From Terrimonas_B sp041743125 (GTDB lineage: Bacteria; Bacteroidota; Bacteroidia; Chitinophagales; Chitinophagaceae): DNA of 64,000 bases. Below the pieces are notes generated by a model. The model saw nothing but the letters and a program-made list of their open reading frames with translations, ran no database searches and was not told the DNA's origin. The stretch covers positions 1-64,000 of the forward strand of contig JBGTNK010000293.1 of the NCBI GenBank assembly GCA_041743125.1, written 5' to 3'. Shown here in pieces: positions 41,831-50,725 of the stretch (position 1 is the first letter of the stretch; each line of letters begins with the position of its first letter). Both the position numbers and the translations under genes were made by a program.

Positions 41831-41871
41831 GTTTGGGTATAAGTAGCAAACGACTCTAATAATAGGAAAGA

Positions 41872-42591
41872 CTACCATCCATTGGCGAGCACATCGGCAA
41901 TATGCATAGTTTTTAACGGATACCCTTTTTTATTTATATACCCTTGTAAATGCATCAGGCAGGAATGATCGGTCGATATTATACAACTGGCGCCGGTAGC
42001 CAAAGCATTTTCTACTTTTTGTTCGCCCATCGCCATGGAGATGGCTTCAAATTTTATGGCAAAAGTTCCTCCGAAACCACAGCAGGTTTCTACTTCATTC
42101 ATTTCAATTATTTCCAGGCCTTTAACAGAAGATAAAAGTTTTCGGGGTTCTGATTTTATTTTACATTCCCGAAGTGCGGCACAGCTGTCATGATAAGTGG
42201 CTTTGGCGTTAAAAACGGCCCCGAAATTTTCCACTTTTAAAATCTTAACCAGGAATTCTGAGAATTCAAATATTCGGTTACTGTTATCGGTAACGACGTG
42301 ATGGAAAGAAGAATTTTCAAACAAGCGGCTATAATAATTTTTGACAAAACCTACGCAACTGGCACTGGGAGCTACTATATAATCGCTTCCTTCCAGGTCT
42401 TTCAAAAATTTGGTGCACACCGCTTTTGCCTCATCCCAAAAGCCTGCATTGAATGCGGGCTGCCCGCAACAGGTTTGATCAGCATTGTAATTGACTGTAC
42501 AGCCTGCTTTTTCTAAAACCCTGATCATGTTAAAGGCTGTTTCGGGATAGAGCTGATCAACAAAACAAGGAATAAAAAGTTGAACGTTCAT
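41872..42591 (-). CDS. Cysteine-rich (Fe-S)-binding protein, LutA/YkgE-like
   Basis: A 239-residue protein with two CCG-type cysteine-rich domains: TCCGQPAFNAGF at about 41 and TCCGFGGTFA at about 187, each preceded by a partner cysteine (IPCFVDQLYP, ATYHDSCAALRE). This matches LutA, a component of L-lactate oxidation, and GlpC/heterodisulfide reductase-like modules that bind Fe-S clusters. In other bacteria LutA acts with LutB and LutC, but neither is adjacent, so lactate oxidation is only a possibility. Cytoplasmic. Single gene. Confidence 0.85.
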   Translation of the reverse strand: MNVQLFIPCFVDQLYPETAFNMIRVLEKAGCTVNYNADQTCCGQPAFNAGFWDEAKAVCTKFLKDLEGSDYIVAPSASCVGFVKNYYSRLFENSSFHHVVTDNSNRIFEFSEFLVKILKVENFGAVFNAKATYHDSCAALRECKIKSEPRKLLSSVKGLEIIEMNEVETCCGFGGTFAIKFEAISMAMGEQKVENALATGASCIISTDHSCLMHLQGYINKKGYPLKTMHIADVLANGW

Positions 42592-42666
42592 AATTACATT
42601 TCTGAATGCAGCAGGAAAACTTCTGGTTAATAATACTCGAATGCTTATTAAAAAGCGAACCTGGCT

Positions 42667-43173
42667 TTAGCGTTTTTTCATGAATGAAGATCTCAGGCTG
42701 ATCATTTTTAAAGCAGTTATTGCCGCCTCTTCACCTTTATGCCCGTGTTTGCCTCCAATTCTTTCGGTTGCCTGCTCTTCATTATTAACAGTTAATACAC
42801 CAAAAATAACTGGTACAGGCAAAAGCAGGTTCAATTGAACAATGCCATCTGTAACCGCATTGCATACATACTCAAAATGAGGTGTATCCCCCCGGATAAT
42901 GCAACCCAGCGCAATAAACGCATCGGGCCTTTTTTTCTTTCCTGCATTTTCCCAAAAACTTTTTATTGCAAAAGGAATTTCCACTGCGCCGGGAACTGTT
43001 ACGGTAATTATTTTTTTGATCCCATGTTTTTGTAAGGTATCAATAGCTCCCTTTTCCAATTCTCCGGTAACAGATGCGTTCCATTCTGTTTTCACCAAAA
43101 CAATACAGGCACCCTGTAAATTCAGAATGCCTGCATCTATTTGTAAAAGTTTGCTGTTTGCGATATCAGCCAT
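42667..43173 (-). CDS. ribH: 6,7-dimethyl-8-ribityllumazine synthase
   Basis: A 168-residue riboflavin-pathway enzyme that condenses a pyrimidine with 3,4-dihydroxy-2-butanone 4-phosphate. Motifs: KTEWNASVT, VPGAVEIPFA, ALGCIIRGDTPHFEYV (His for proton transfer) and FGVLTVNNEEQATERIGG. It starts four bases after the stop of the membrane TPR gene and is probably translated from the same message. No other rib gene or FMN riboswitch is nearby. Confidence 0.96.
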   Translation of the reverse strand: MADIANSKLLQIDAGILNLQGACIVLVKTEWNASVTGELEKGAIDTLQKHGIKKIITVTVPGAVEIPFAIKSFWENAGKKKRPDAFIALGCIIRGDTPHFEYVCNAVTDGIVQLNLLLPVPVIFGVLTVNNEEQATERIGGKHGHKGEEAAITALKMISLRSSFMKKR

Positions 43174-43177
43174 AAAA

Positions 43178-43861
43178 TTAATTCACATTATAAACTCCCA
43201 ACTGAGCCAGGTAATTGTCTGCTTCAAATCCATACTGGGATTTAGGATATTTCTCTTTCAATTCTTTAAATAGTGAAATGGCTTCTTTTTGATTTTTCAT
43301 TACCCTGTCAGCAAAATAAGCAGCCATAAAAAGTGCTTCAGAGGAATTGGCTTCATCCTTTTCAAAATGATGCGCCGCTTTTTTATAATAATCCAGTGCA
43401 TCTGTATTCTTTCCTGCATCGGCTGAAGCATCACCCAAAAGCTTATAGGCTCTTTGCTGAATTTGTTTGGCATCCGAGCTGAATTTCTTCAGGTATTTGA
43501 TAGCATTTGCGTTATCATTTAGCTTGATATAACAACTGCCGGCATAAAAGCTGGCCAGGTTAGCTGCATCTGTACCTCCGTATTTGCTAATGATCTTTAA
43601 GAATCCCATATATTGACCGTCTCCGTTCAGAGCCTGGCTAACAGAGTCCTTCCGAAAATATTCTTCTGCCTTAAATATGGCTTCGGTAGCCTTTTCTTCG
43701 TTTGGTTTTTTTACAAAATTATTATAGGCAAGATACCCGCCAACCAATAAAATAAGGGCACCACCAACTCCCAAAATAAGTTTACTGTATTTTGTCCAAA
43801 AGTCTTTAGCCCGGGCTATAACTTCTTCTCCTGAATCCTGCACGATTTTCTTTTCTGACAT
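43178..43861 (-). CDS. Membrane-anchored TPR protein, YfgM/TPR_21-like
   Basis: A 227-residue protein: cytoplasmic N-terminus (about 28 residues), one hydrophobic helix (LILGVGGALILLVGGYLAY), then a periplasmic TPR array (NLASFYAGSCYIKLNDNANAIKYLKKF, YKLLGDASADAGKNTDALDYYKKAAHHF, ALFMAAYFADRVMKNQKEAISLFKELKEKYP). Size and topology match YfgM, a chaperone-like partner of the Sec translocon, although the function in Bacteroidota is unproven. It is upstream of and nearly abuts ribH; the link may be one of promoter sharing only. Confidence 0.8.
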   Translation of the reverse strand: MSEKKIVQDSGEEVIARAKDFWTKYSKLILGVGGALILLVGGYLAYNNFVKKPNEEKATEAIFKAEEYFRKDSVSQALNGDGQYMGFLKIISKYGGTDAANLASFYAGSCYIKLNDNANAIKYLKKFSSDAKQIQQRAYKLLGDASADAGKNTDALDYYKKAAHHFEKDEANSSEALFMAAYFADRVMKNQKEAISLFKELKEKYPKSQYGFEADNYLAQLGVYNVN

Positions 43862-43931
43862 TGTTTATTTTAATTAGTTAAGATGATTTAAAAGCACAAA
43901 ATCATTTAAGTATTTTGCTTACTGCTGGCTT

Positions 43932-44927
43932 TTAATCTATAATAAAGGGATAATTCTTATCGACATACACATCCTTCAATACTTCATCATCATCTGGCCA
44001 GGGACTTTCCTCGGCAAATTTCACTGAAGCAGTTACTGTATCATCAATTCTTTTATCAATCACATTCAATTCTTCTTCGGAAGCAAATTTATTTTCGAGG
44101 ATATTTTTTCGAACTATTTGAATAGGGTCCTTCCCTTTATATTCATCTACTTCCTCCTTGGTCCGGTATTTTTGCGGATCACTGATAGAGTGTCCTTTGT
44201 AGCGGTATGTTTTAATTTCTAATAAGGTAGGGCCGCCTTTTTCCCTCGCCCTTTTTACCGCCCTTGCCACTCCTTCATGTACGGCTTCAGGCGCCATTCC
44301 GTCAATTACATCGGCAGGCATTTCATATCCATCCGCCAATTTATAAATATCCACTACGTTTGAGGTACGCTCTACTGATGTACCCATTGCATAGTTGTTG
44401 TTTTCGCAAATAAAGATAACGGGCAGTTTCCAGAGCATAGCCAGGTTAAAGGTTTCATGCAGCATACCCTGGCGGGCAGCTCCATCACCAAAATAGCATA
44501 GAACTACATTGTCGGAACCGCGATAATTCTCAGCAAAGGCCAAACCAGCCCCGGTACCAATTTGTGCACCCACTATCCCATGCCCACCATAAAAATTTTC
44601 TTTCTTCCCAAAAAAGTGCATACTACCACCTTTACCTTTTGCACAGCCGGTAGCTTTACCATACAATTCAGCCATACAACTATCAACGGAAATTCCCTTT
44701 GCAATAGCCAGGCCGTGATCCCGGTAAGCCGTAATGAACAGGTCCTCAGGCTTTGTGGCTGTCATACAACCGGCAGCAATTGCTTCCTGGCCAATATAAG
44801 CATGGAAGAATCCACGTATTTTGCCTTCCATTTTATATTTCTCTTCTGCCATTAATTCAAACTGGCGGATCAACTGCATTAATTCGTACCAGTAGAGGTA
44901 GGTTTCTTTTGAAAATTTGGTAGCCAA
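43932..44927 (-). CDS. pdhA: Pyruvate dehydrogenase E1 component, alpha subunit
   Basis: The alpha subunit of the alpha2beta2 E1, which decarboxylates pyruvate with thiamine diphosphate. The ThDP motif runs from GDGAARQG to ENNNYA, and RYKGHSISDPQKYRTKEEVDEY holds the phosphorylation-loop-like segment. The N-terminus is notable: no ATG fits. A TTG at 44927 gives LATKFSKETYLYWYELM, which aligns with family starts, and an exact -7 element lies 20 bases upstream of it. The frame is open to another TTG at 44969, but that lies upstream of the promoter. An internal ATG would remove the first conserved helix. The beta subunit is not adjacent. 331 residues. Confidence 0.92.
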   Translation of the reverse strand: MATKFSKETYLYWYELMQLIRQFELMAEEKYKMEGKIRGFFHAYIGQEAIAAGCMTATKPEDLFITAYRDHGLAIAKGISVDSCMAELYGKATGCAKGKGGSMHFFGKKENFYGGHGIVGAQIGTGAGLAFAENYRGSDNVVLCYFGDGAARQGMLHETFNLAMLWKLPVIFICENNNYAMGTSVERTSNVVDIYKLADGYEMPADVIDGMAPEAVHEGVARAVKRAREKGGPTLLEIKTYRYKGHSISDPQKYRTKEEVDEYKGKDPIQIVRKNILENKFASEEELNVIDKRIDDTVTASVKFAEESPWPDDDEVLKDVYVDKNYPFIID

Positions 44928-44947
44928 TTGGTAAAAAATTTGAGGGG

Positions 44948-44955
44948 CAAAAATA
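44948..44955 (-). promoter_or_regulatory. -7 promoter element of pdhA
   Basis: Minus strand TATTTTTG, exact TAnnTTTG match, 20 bases before the proposed TTG start. Confidence 0.5.
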
Positions 44956-45082
44956 AGGGAAAGTTGCAAAGATTTGAAGTTCTGGGTTTTTAAAGTTTTA
45001 TTGCTTCTCTCCTGAAACAGAACTGTTTAATCACCACATTACCCCATCAAACATAAAACTTAGAACTTATCTTGCATTTTAC

Positions 45083-46165
45083 ATGCTTAATCTCAGGTCT
45101 ATATCACTTATTCAGTTCAAAAATTACACAAATAGTTCATTCGATTTTTCGGAAAAGATTATTGGCATCTGCGGCAATAATGGTGTTGGAAAAACAAACC
45201 TCCTGGATGCCATTCATTACCTCTGTTTTACCAAAAGCTATTTTTCCAGGTCTGATTCCACCAGTGCCCAGCAGGGAAAAAGTGGTTTCAGAGTGGAAGG
45301 AAATTTCCTGCTTCAGTATAAGGAAGAAAAGGCCGTTTGTATTCTCCGGGAAAACGGTAAAAAAGAGTTTTTGTTAGATTGCCAGCCTTATGAAAAATTT
45401 TCGCATCATATCGGGCATTATCCATGTGTTGTCATTGCCCCTGACGATGCTTCGTTGATAACCGGGGGAAGTGAAGAAAGAAGAAAGTTCCTGGATTCGC
45501 TGCTTTCACAGCTGGATGAAAGTTACCTGCAGCAACTTATAAGCTATACCAAACTTTTACAGCAGCGAAGTTCCCTGCTAAAAGCATTTGCTGAATCAGG
45601 CAACAGAAATTTAACGCTGCTGGAGGTGCTGGATGAACAATTAATAATACCCGGTAAAAAGATTTTTGATAAAAGGAAAGAATTTTTGATCTCTTTTCTT
45701 CCCATGGTCAAGCATATGTACCTCGATATTGCAAAGCAAGCGGAAGATATTAATTTACTATATGAAAGTGAATTAATGCAGGCTACATTCGAAGAATTAT
45801 TAAAAGCCACCCGGCAGAAAGATTGTTTTCAACAAAGAACCACAACCGGCATTCACCGCGATAATATTGAAATAAGTTTTGGGTCGCAGGCTTTCCGTGC
45901 TATTGCATCGCAAGGACAGAGAAAAAGCCTTCTATTTGCTCTTAAACTTGCCGAAATGGAAGTATTGAAAAATGAAAAAGGCTTTGCCCCTCTCCTTTTA
46001 CTGGACGATGTGTTTGAAAAATTGGATGAAACCCGTATCAGCAATTTGTTGCAAAAAGTTTGCATTGAAAATGAAGGACAGGTTTTTATAACTGACACTA
46101 ATAAGGAAAGACTTGTTGTCCATTTAGAACAGGTATCAACTCCATTTCAAATGATTTCATTATAA
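45083..46165 (+). CDS. recF: DNA replication and repair protein RecF
   Basis: A 360-residue SMC-like ATPase that helps load RecA at gaps. Walker A is GNNGVGKTN, the signature-like segment is ASQGQRKSLLFALK, and Walker B is LLLLDDVFEKLDETR. Length and order match RecF. The ATG at 45083 gives the family start LRSISLIQFKNY. It is followed by the DciA-like gene after 75 bases on the same strand, a common pairing in Bacteroidota. Confidence 0.97.
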   Translation: MLNLRSISLIQFKNYTNSSFDFSEKIIGICGNNGVGKTNLLDAIHYLCFTKSYFSRSDSTSAQQGKSGFRVEGNFLLQYKEEKAVCILRENGKKEFLLDCQPYEKFSHHIGHYPCVVIAPDDASLITGGSEERRKFLDSLLSQLDESYLQQLISYTKLLQQRSSLLKAFAESGNRNLTLLEVLDEQLIIPGKKIFDKRKEFLISFLPMVKHMYLDIAKQAEDINLLYESELMQATFEELLKATRQKDCFQQRTTTGIHRDNIEISFGSQAFRAIASQGQRKSLLFALKLAEMEVLKNEKGFAPLLLLDDVFEKLDETRISNLLQKVCIENEGQVFITDTNKERLVVHLEQVSTPFQMISL

Positions 46166-46240
46166 TTAACGTATAAGAAATATACAGAGGATATGAAAAT
46201 TCACGTGACAATAAACATGTAAACATTTTACCTTTACCAA

Positions 46241-46522
46241 ATGGGTGAATATTCTCTCAGTGATGCCATACAGCAGTTTTTAAACAAAAGCCGTATCAAA
46301 GGTGATATACAGGCTATGCAAATAGAGGATGTCTGGGAAAAAATTATGGGTAAAACGATCGCCCGCTATACAGACAAATTGCAAATCTTCGGCGATAAAT
46401 TAATTATTACAACCCATGTTGCGCCCCTAAAACAAGAACTCATTTACCAGAAAGAAAAAATTATTCTACGGGTAAATGAGTCCTTAGGTCAAAAAGTTAT
46501 ACGAGAAGTTATTATTCAATGA
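46241..46522 (+). CDS. DUF721 (DciA-like) protein
   Basis: A 93-residue DUF721 protein. In many bacteria DciA loads or regulates the replicative helicase DnaB. The family core is SLSDAIQQFLNKSRIKG, VWEKIMGKTIARYTDKLQIFGDKLIITT and LKQELIYQKEKII. A short form like this lacks the C-terminal tail of longer DciA. It follows recF, and TACCTTTA just upstream is one base off the -7 element. Its stop overlaps the convergent CBS gene by seven bases. Confidence 0.88.
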   Translation: MGEYSLSDAIQQFLNKSRIKGDIQAMQIEDVWEKIMGKTIARYTDKLQIFGDKLIITTHVAPLKQELIYQKEKIILRVNESLGQKVIREVIIQ

Positions 46523-46959
46523 GCATAGGCCAGGGAGGTATTCCTGTCCACTACGTCAAATATTTGAAATCGATGATTAACGGCTTCCTGGATGATATCT
46601 TCAGAAGAAACAACTCCTAAGAAATTGAGATTATTAAACACCGGTACATAGCGTACATTAAATCTTTTCATCAAACACATACAGTCTTCAACAGAATCCC
46701 CTGAATCAGCCGCCGGCAGCCTGGTATTCATCATCTGGCTCACTTTGGTAAGCGTTATCGACCGGTTATTAAAAATAGTTTTGGTCGCTATATCATGTTC
46801 AGTGAGCAGGCCCAGGAACCTTTCATCATCATCCATTACAATAAGGTAATCTGTGTTCTGGCAACTCATTCTGCACAATGCATCACTGATGGTGCAATTA
46901 GGAGAAATTTTGTTGAAATGGGATTGTTTTTTGGCAAGAAGTACCGTTACGTTTTCCAT
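46516..46959 (-). CDS. CBS-domain pair protein
   Basis: A 147-residue protein consisting of two CBS domains (ISPNCTISDALCRMSCQNTDYLIVMDD ... GLLTEHDIATK, and PAADSGDSVEDCMCLMKRFNVRYVPVFN ... GVVSSEDIIQEAV). Such Bateman modules bind adenine nucleotides and act as energy sensors. No attached catalytic domain. ATG 46959 gives the normal N-terminus; a longer form from 47028 is possible. An imperfect palindrome TGAGTA-8-TACTCA lies upstream near 47080-47098. Partner unknown. Confidence 0.85.
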   Translation of the reverse strand: MENVTVLLAKKQSHFNKISPNCTISDALCRMSCQNTDYLIVMDDDERFLGLLTEHDIATKTIFNNRSITLTKVSQMMNTRLPAADSGDSVEDCMCLMKRFNVRYVPVFNNLNFLGVVSSEDIIQEAVNHRFQIFDVVDRNTSLAYAH

Positions 46960-47282
46960 ACTATTAAGGTTTTTTGGTTTAATACAGGGGTTGTCTAATT
47001 CAAGGAATCCAATGGGTATGCTATTCATTTAAAGTTACGAAACACCGTCAAAAAACAAACAGGATAATTACCCGTTCTGAGTACGTATAAATACTCAAGA
47101 CCTTTGATTTTCGAACGCAAAAATTATACCCTACTTGTTGGCGGCAAAGACTTTTTTTATTAATCTGAATTTTCTGGCTGAATACCTAAAAAAAAACATA
47201 TACGGCACTTTTGGTATTAAAAGAAAATAAAATATTTCTTATAGATAAAGTCCAGGTAATTCTGGAAGATATGCTAAGCAGA
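46960..47282. other. Intergenic region upstream of the CBS gene
   Basis: About 323 bases. It probably holds the CBS promoter on the minus strand (AATTTTTG-like, one base off). An inverted repeat TGAGTA-8-TACTCA lies near 47080-47098. No other gene or terminator is seen. Confidence 0.45.
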
Positions 47283-48560
47283 TTATCTGCCCACAAGTGT
47301 ATTGACCTGTGCGGTGCCAATCAATTCATCCGCCCGGGCACCAAAGGCCCGGTAATAAACAAGGATGGTATAATTATTTTCTGTATTGGTATAATTTCCT
47401 TCCGTGTTGCTAAATGAAAAGCGATTTCCTGCATTTTTTCCCTGGTCGATGGTGATGTAGGAGTAATTATAATATCCTTGTTTTAAATAAAGGGTTTTTT
47501 CATAAATACCCTTTTCGGCATTAAAATCCATTCGTGAATTTTCTCCCGGCAAATAATTTGTTAATTCACCAAAGACATAAATATCTTTTCCGCCATAGGC
47601 TACGTTACCGGGTGGTATAAAAGTAAAATGAACATATGCATAATCGCTTTGCCAGTAGGGATTATTGCTATCGGTGTTTTCAATAGTATAAATGCCATTC
47701 AAGTCCCGGTAATAAACATAGATCTGCTGTTTTCTTTCAATGTCTGGCTTCACAAACACTTCGGTCCTGGCATCATTTGTATCAACCAATTTATCCATCC
47801 TGTCGCTCATAAGCCGAAGGCTGCGCAAATCCAGCCATCGCCACTCCCTTCCGGCCTGAAAGCTGGAGGCATCATCATTGTATTCAAAATAATTACCCCG
47901 GTAAATGGTGGGCCGGTTAAGATAAGCTGCCGAAGGCCAGATATTATTTTGCAACACAACAACCTTTATATCCTGTGGCGACATGGTATTGATCCTGGCA
48001 TTAGCTGTATTAAGCATTACCTGAATGCGCTGATCAGTTCGAAAAGATTGAGAATTGAACGGCTGTTTGACCTGGGCGGCCACCGCAACTTTGTTTTCAA
48101 CCACCAAAAATCTTTTTGTAAAAAAAAGATCAGAAGTATCACTGTTCAAAAAAACCTTTAACAGGTAATTACCTGACCGGGTAGGCACAGAACCCCTCTC
48201 AGGAAATATGGCCTGGTAGTGGGTATACTTTGTAAAAGAGATAGACGAATACCGGTAGGTACTTATCCGGGTTGTTTGAAACCCGCGGATATAATCATAG
48301 GTTGGCAAGGTAGATGGAGTCCAGTCTGCATTGCAAAGCTGAAACGTATAATAATAGTTTTTGACATCAGCATCAAAGTCATCAAAATGAAGTTCCAATT
48401 GTTCTCCACTATTTAATTGAATAATGGGATAACTAAAAATATCACCATATTTAAACAATTTGGCTGTATGAATATTGGATCGGTAAATATGATCGGGCCA
48501 TTGAGCCTGCCCCGCAAAACAAAAACAGAATAAAACGGAAAGAGCAAAAATTTTTTTCAT
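47283..48560 (-). CDS. DUF5103 type IX secretion plug-domain protein
   Basis: A 425-residue exported protein. Signal peptide MKKIFALSVLFCFCFAGQA, then the DUF5103 N-terminal domain (DHIYRSNIHTAKLFKYGDIFSYPIIQL, LHFDDFDADVKNYYYTFQLCNADW) and a C-terminal immunoglobulin-like part with GYYNYSYI. DUF5103 is now described as the plug-domain protein of the type IX secretion system: it fits the periplasmic face of the SprA translocon. No other T9SS gene is in the window. The frame opens at 48593, but ATG 48560 starts the signal peptide. Confidence 0.87.
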   Translation of the reverse strand: MKKIFALSVLFCFCFAGQAQWPDHIYRSNIHTAKLFKYGDIFSYPIIQLNSGEQLELHFDDFDADVKNYYYTFQLCNADWTPSTLPTYDYIRGFQTTRISTYRYSSISFTKYTHYQAIFPERGSVPTRSGNYLLKVFLNSDTSDLFFTKRFLVVENKVAVAAQVKQPFNSQSFRTDQRIQVMLNTANARINTMSPQDIKVVVLQNNIWPSAAYLNRPTIYRGNYFEYNDDASSFQAGREWRWLDLRSLRLMSDRMDKLVDTNDARTEVFVKPDIERKQQIYVYYRDLNGIYTIENTDSNNPYWQSDYAYVHFTFIPPGNVAYGGKDIYVFGELTNYLPGENSRMDFNAEKGIYEKTLYLKQGYYNYSYITIDQGKNAGNRFSFSNTEGNYTNTENNYTILVYYRAFGARADELIGTAQVNTLVGR

Positions 48561-48631
48561 CCCTAAAGTGCTGTTGAATTCGCAATATTGCAAAAAAAGA
48601 TTAAATCAGCCGATAAATATGGCAATCAGCT

Positions 48632-48639
48632 TAATTTTG
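48632..48639 (+). promoter_or_regulatory. -7 promoter element of the LolC/E-like gene
   Basis: TAATTTTG, exact TAnnTTTG match, 65 bases before the TTG start at 48705. Confidence 0.45.
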
Positions 48640-48704
48640 ACCTGAATGTACTTACATCTGCCCGGTAATAATTAAGTAAAAGAAATAAAGACAAACATTT
48701 TAAT

Positions 48705-49940
48705 TTGAAGGTTGCAGCCTTTATAGCAAACCGCATAGCATTTAATCAACAACGATCCTTTTCCCGGTTCATTATCCGTTTGTCCATTGTGGCAACGGTG
48801 ATCAGTGTAGCTGTAATGATCATTACGCTTGCCTTTGTTAACGGCTTCCAGGAACAGGTGAGCATGAAAGTATTCAGCTTTTGGGGACATATCCGCATAC
48901 AGGAGAAACAACCATTCAAAGCGCTGATAGCCGAGGAAACCCCGTTAATAAAAAATGACAGCCTGGTGGATGCTATCAGGAAAAATCCGGATGTTCTGAG
49001 CATACATCCTTTCGCCACACGGTACACGATTTTAAAAACAAAGGATGAAATAGAGGGTGTATTACTCAAAGGGTTTGATTCCTCATACAATTTTAATCAT
49101 TTAAAAAGATTTATACAGGAAGGACGGCCGATCCAATTCAATGATAGTACCTACACCCGGGAGATCATGATTTCCTTTTACACCGCCCATCAGCTTTCAT
49201 TAAAATTAAATGACAGAATTCTGATATATTTTATCCGTCCGGATGGCACGTTGCGTCCTGATAAATTAACTGTAACCGGAATTTATAAAACCGGAATAGA
49301 AGAGTATGATAAAACCTTTGCCATCGGGGATATTAAATTGATTCAGCGCCTTAACGACTGGCAGTCGACGGAGGCAGGAGGATATGAAATATTTTTAAAA
49401 GACTATAAAAAGATTGATGCCGTAGCCGATGAGATTTATTATATGGATAAATTCCCGCTGACCTGGGATACGCAAAGTATCAGGAATATTTCACCAAATA
49501 TTTTTGACTGGCTTAGTATGCAGGACGTCACCCGCAATGTATTGATAGGTTTTATGACCATCGTGGCGATAATTAATCTCATTACCTGCCTTATTATTCT
49601 TGTATTGGAAAGAATTCAAATGATTGGTATATTAAAATCATTGGGAGCAACGGACTGGACCGTGCAGAAAATTTTTCTCCGGCATTCCCTCATTATTACG
49701 ATTACAGGAATTATTGTTGGCGCAGCCTTTGGCCTTGGTTTTTTATACCTGCAGCAGGCAACAGGATTTATTAAATTACAGGAAGATGCCTATTACCTGA
49801 GTGAGGCTGCAGTCAGGATCATTTGGTGGCAGGTAGCGGTTGTTTGCTTCGGTACGCTGCTGGTTTGCTTTTTAATATTATTGATCCCAACCGTTTTGGT
49901 AAAAAAGATACCACCTGTGAGAGCGATCCGGTTTAGTTAA
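48705..49940 (+). CDS. LolC/LolE-like ABC transporter permease
   Basis: A 411-residue inner-membrane permease of the lipoprotein-release/FtsX family: one N-terminal helix (LSIVATVISVAVMIITLAFVNGFQEQV), a periplasmic MacB-like domain (about 45-260) and three C-terminal helices (VLIGFMTIVAIINLITCLII, IITGIIVGAAFG, VVCFGTLLVCFLILLIP) ending in VRAIRFS. LolCDE releases lipoproteins from the inner membrane. The start is TTG at 48705: KVAAFIANRIAFNQQRSFSRFI matches family N-termini, and no ATG occurs before the first helix. No LolD ATPase is adjacent. Confidence 0.85.
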   Translation: MKVAAFIANRIAFNQQRSFSRFIIRLSIVATVISVAVMIITLAFVNGFQEQVSMKVFSFWGHIRIQEKQPFKALIAEETPLIKNDSLVDAIRKNPDVLSIHPFATRYTILKTKDEIEGVLLKGFDSSYNFNHLKRFIQEGRPIQFNDSTYTREIMISFYTAHQLSLKLNDRILIYFIRPDGTLRPDKLTVTGIYKTGIEEYDKTFAIGDIKLIQRLNDWQSTEAGGYEIFLKDYKKIDAVADEIYYMDKFPLTWDTQSIRNISPNIFDWLSMQDVTRNVLIGFMTIVAIINLITCLIILVLERIQMIGILKSLGATDWTVQKIFLRHSLIITITGIIVGAAFGLGFLYLQQATGFIKLQEDAYYLSEAAVRIIWWQVAVVCFGTLLVCFLILLIPTVLVKKIPPVRAIRFS

Positions 49941-49973
49941 TATATTAAGGAAAAATTGTTCTACAATAAAACG

Positions 49974-50708
49974 TCAGGTAATATGTGACAATATAATTCC
50001 TGCTGCAACAGCTGCATTCAATGATTCCGCTTTCCCGAGCCGTGGTATAGTGATCCTTACATCTACTTTTTCAAATATTTCAGGACTGATACCTTTTGAT
50101 TCATTACCAATTACAATCAGGCCCTCCGATAATTTTTTCATCGCTGTTACATTTTGTCCTTCAAGTGCGGCAGCATATATATAAACATCTTTTTGTTCTT
50201 CCAGCCAGGTTCCAAGATCGGTATATAGCATCTTTACTCTTGTTATACTACCCATTGTTGATTGCACTACTTTCGGATTATACAGATCAGCACATTCCCG
50301 GCTGCAGATGACCTGGCTAATGCCAAACCAATCGGCAATCCGTATGATGGTGCCCAGATTTCCCGGATCCTGGATTGTATCCAATACAAGGGAAAGGGTG
50401 CCGTTCGTTTTAAGAAATAATGGAGTTTCCGTTTTTTTTACAATCGCCAGCACTTTATTGGGTGTAGCCAGCTGTGAAATTTTTGCCAAATCATTTTCGT
50501 CAATATTAATAATCTCTATTCCATTTGTATCACTGTCCTTATGCATTATCCATTCGTTCAACGCATAGATCTGCATTACTTTTATTTCATCCGATGCCAG
50601 TAATTCATCAATTATCTTTGGCCCTTCTGCAATAAAAACTCCTTCCTGATCTCTGAATTTTTTGTGGCCTAAACTTTGGATATATTTGGCCTGAGATTTA
50701 CTGAGCAC
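49974..50708 (-). CDS. TrmH/SpoU-family RNA 2'-O-methyltransferase
   Basis: A 244-residue SPOUT methyltransferase acting on rRNA or tRNA ribose. The three SpoU motifs are present: LDTIQDPGNLGTIIRIADWFG, VIGNESKGIS and IPRLGKAESLNAAVAAGIIL. The N-terminal substrate-binding domain starts LSKSQAKYIQSLGHKK. The start is GTG at 50708: an in-frame TGA lies only two codons upstream, so no ATG start is possible. It is divergent from the TamL gene with only 17 bases between start codons. The target nucleotide is unknown. Confidence 0.92.
   Translation of the reverse strand: MLSKSQAKYIQSLGHKKFRDQEGVFIAEGPKIIDELLASDEIKVMQIYALNEWIMHKDSDTNGIEIINIDENDLAKISQLATPNKVLAIVKKTETPLFLKTNGTLSLVLDTIQDPGNLGTIIRIADWFGISQVICSRECADLYNPKVVQSTMGSITRVKMLYTDLGTWLEEQKDVYIYAAALEGQNVTAMKKLSEGLIVIGNESKGISPEIFEKVDVRITIPRLGKAESLNAAVAAGIILSHIT
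50681..50688 (+). promoter_or_regulatory. -7 promoter element of the TamL gene, inside the methyltransferase gene
   Basis: TATATTTG, exact, with TTTG 16 bases upstream (50661-50664) as a possible -33. It lies within the first codons of the divergent methyltransferase gene, giving a leader of about 30 bases. Confidence 0.55.
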
Positions 50709-50725
50709 GTTGTTTCAATTTAATT

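Noticed and set aside
41667..41849. 60-codon minus-strand frame between the fasciclin and LutA-like genes
   Set aside because: It spans the terminator hairpin, has lysine/asparagine-biased content typical of AT-rich non-coding DNA and no start signals.
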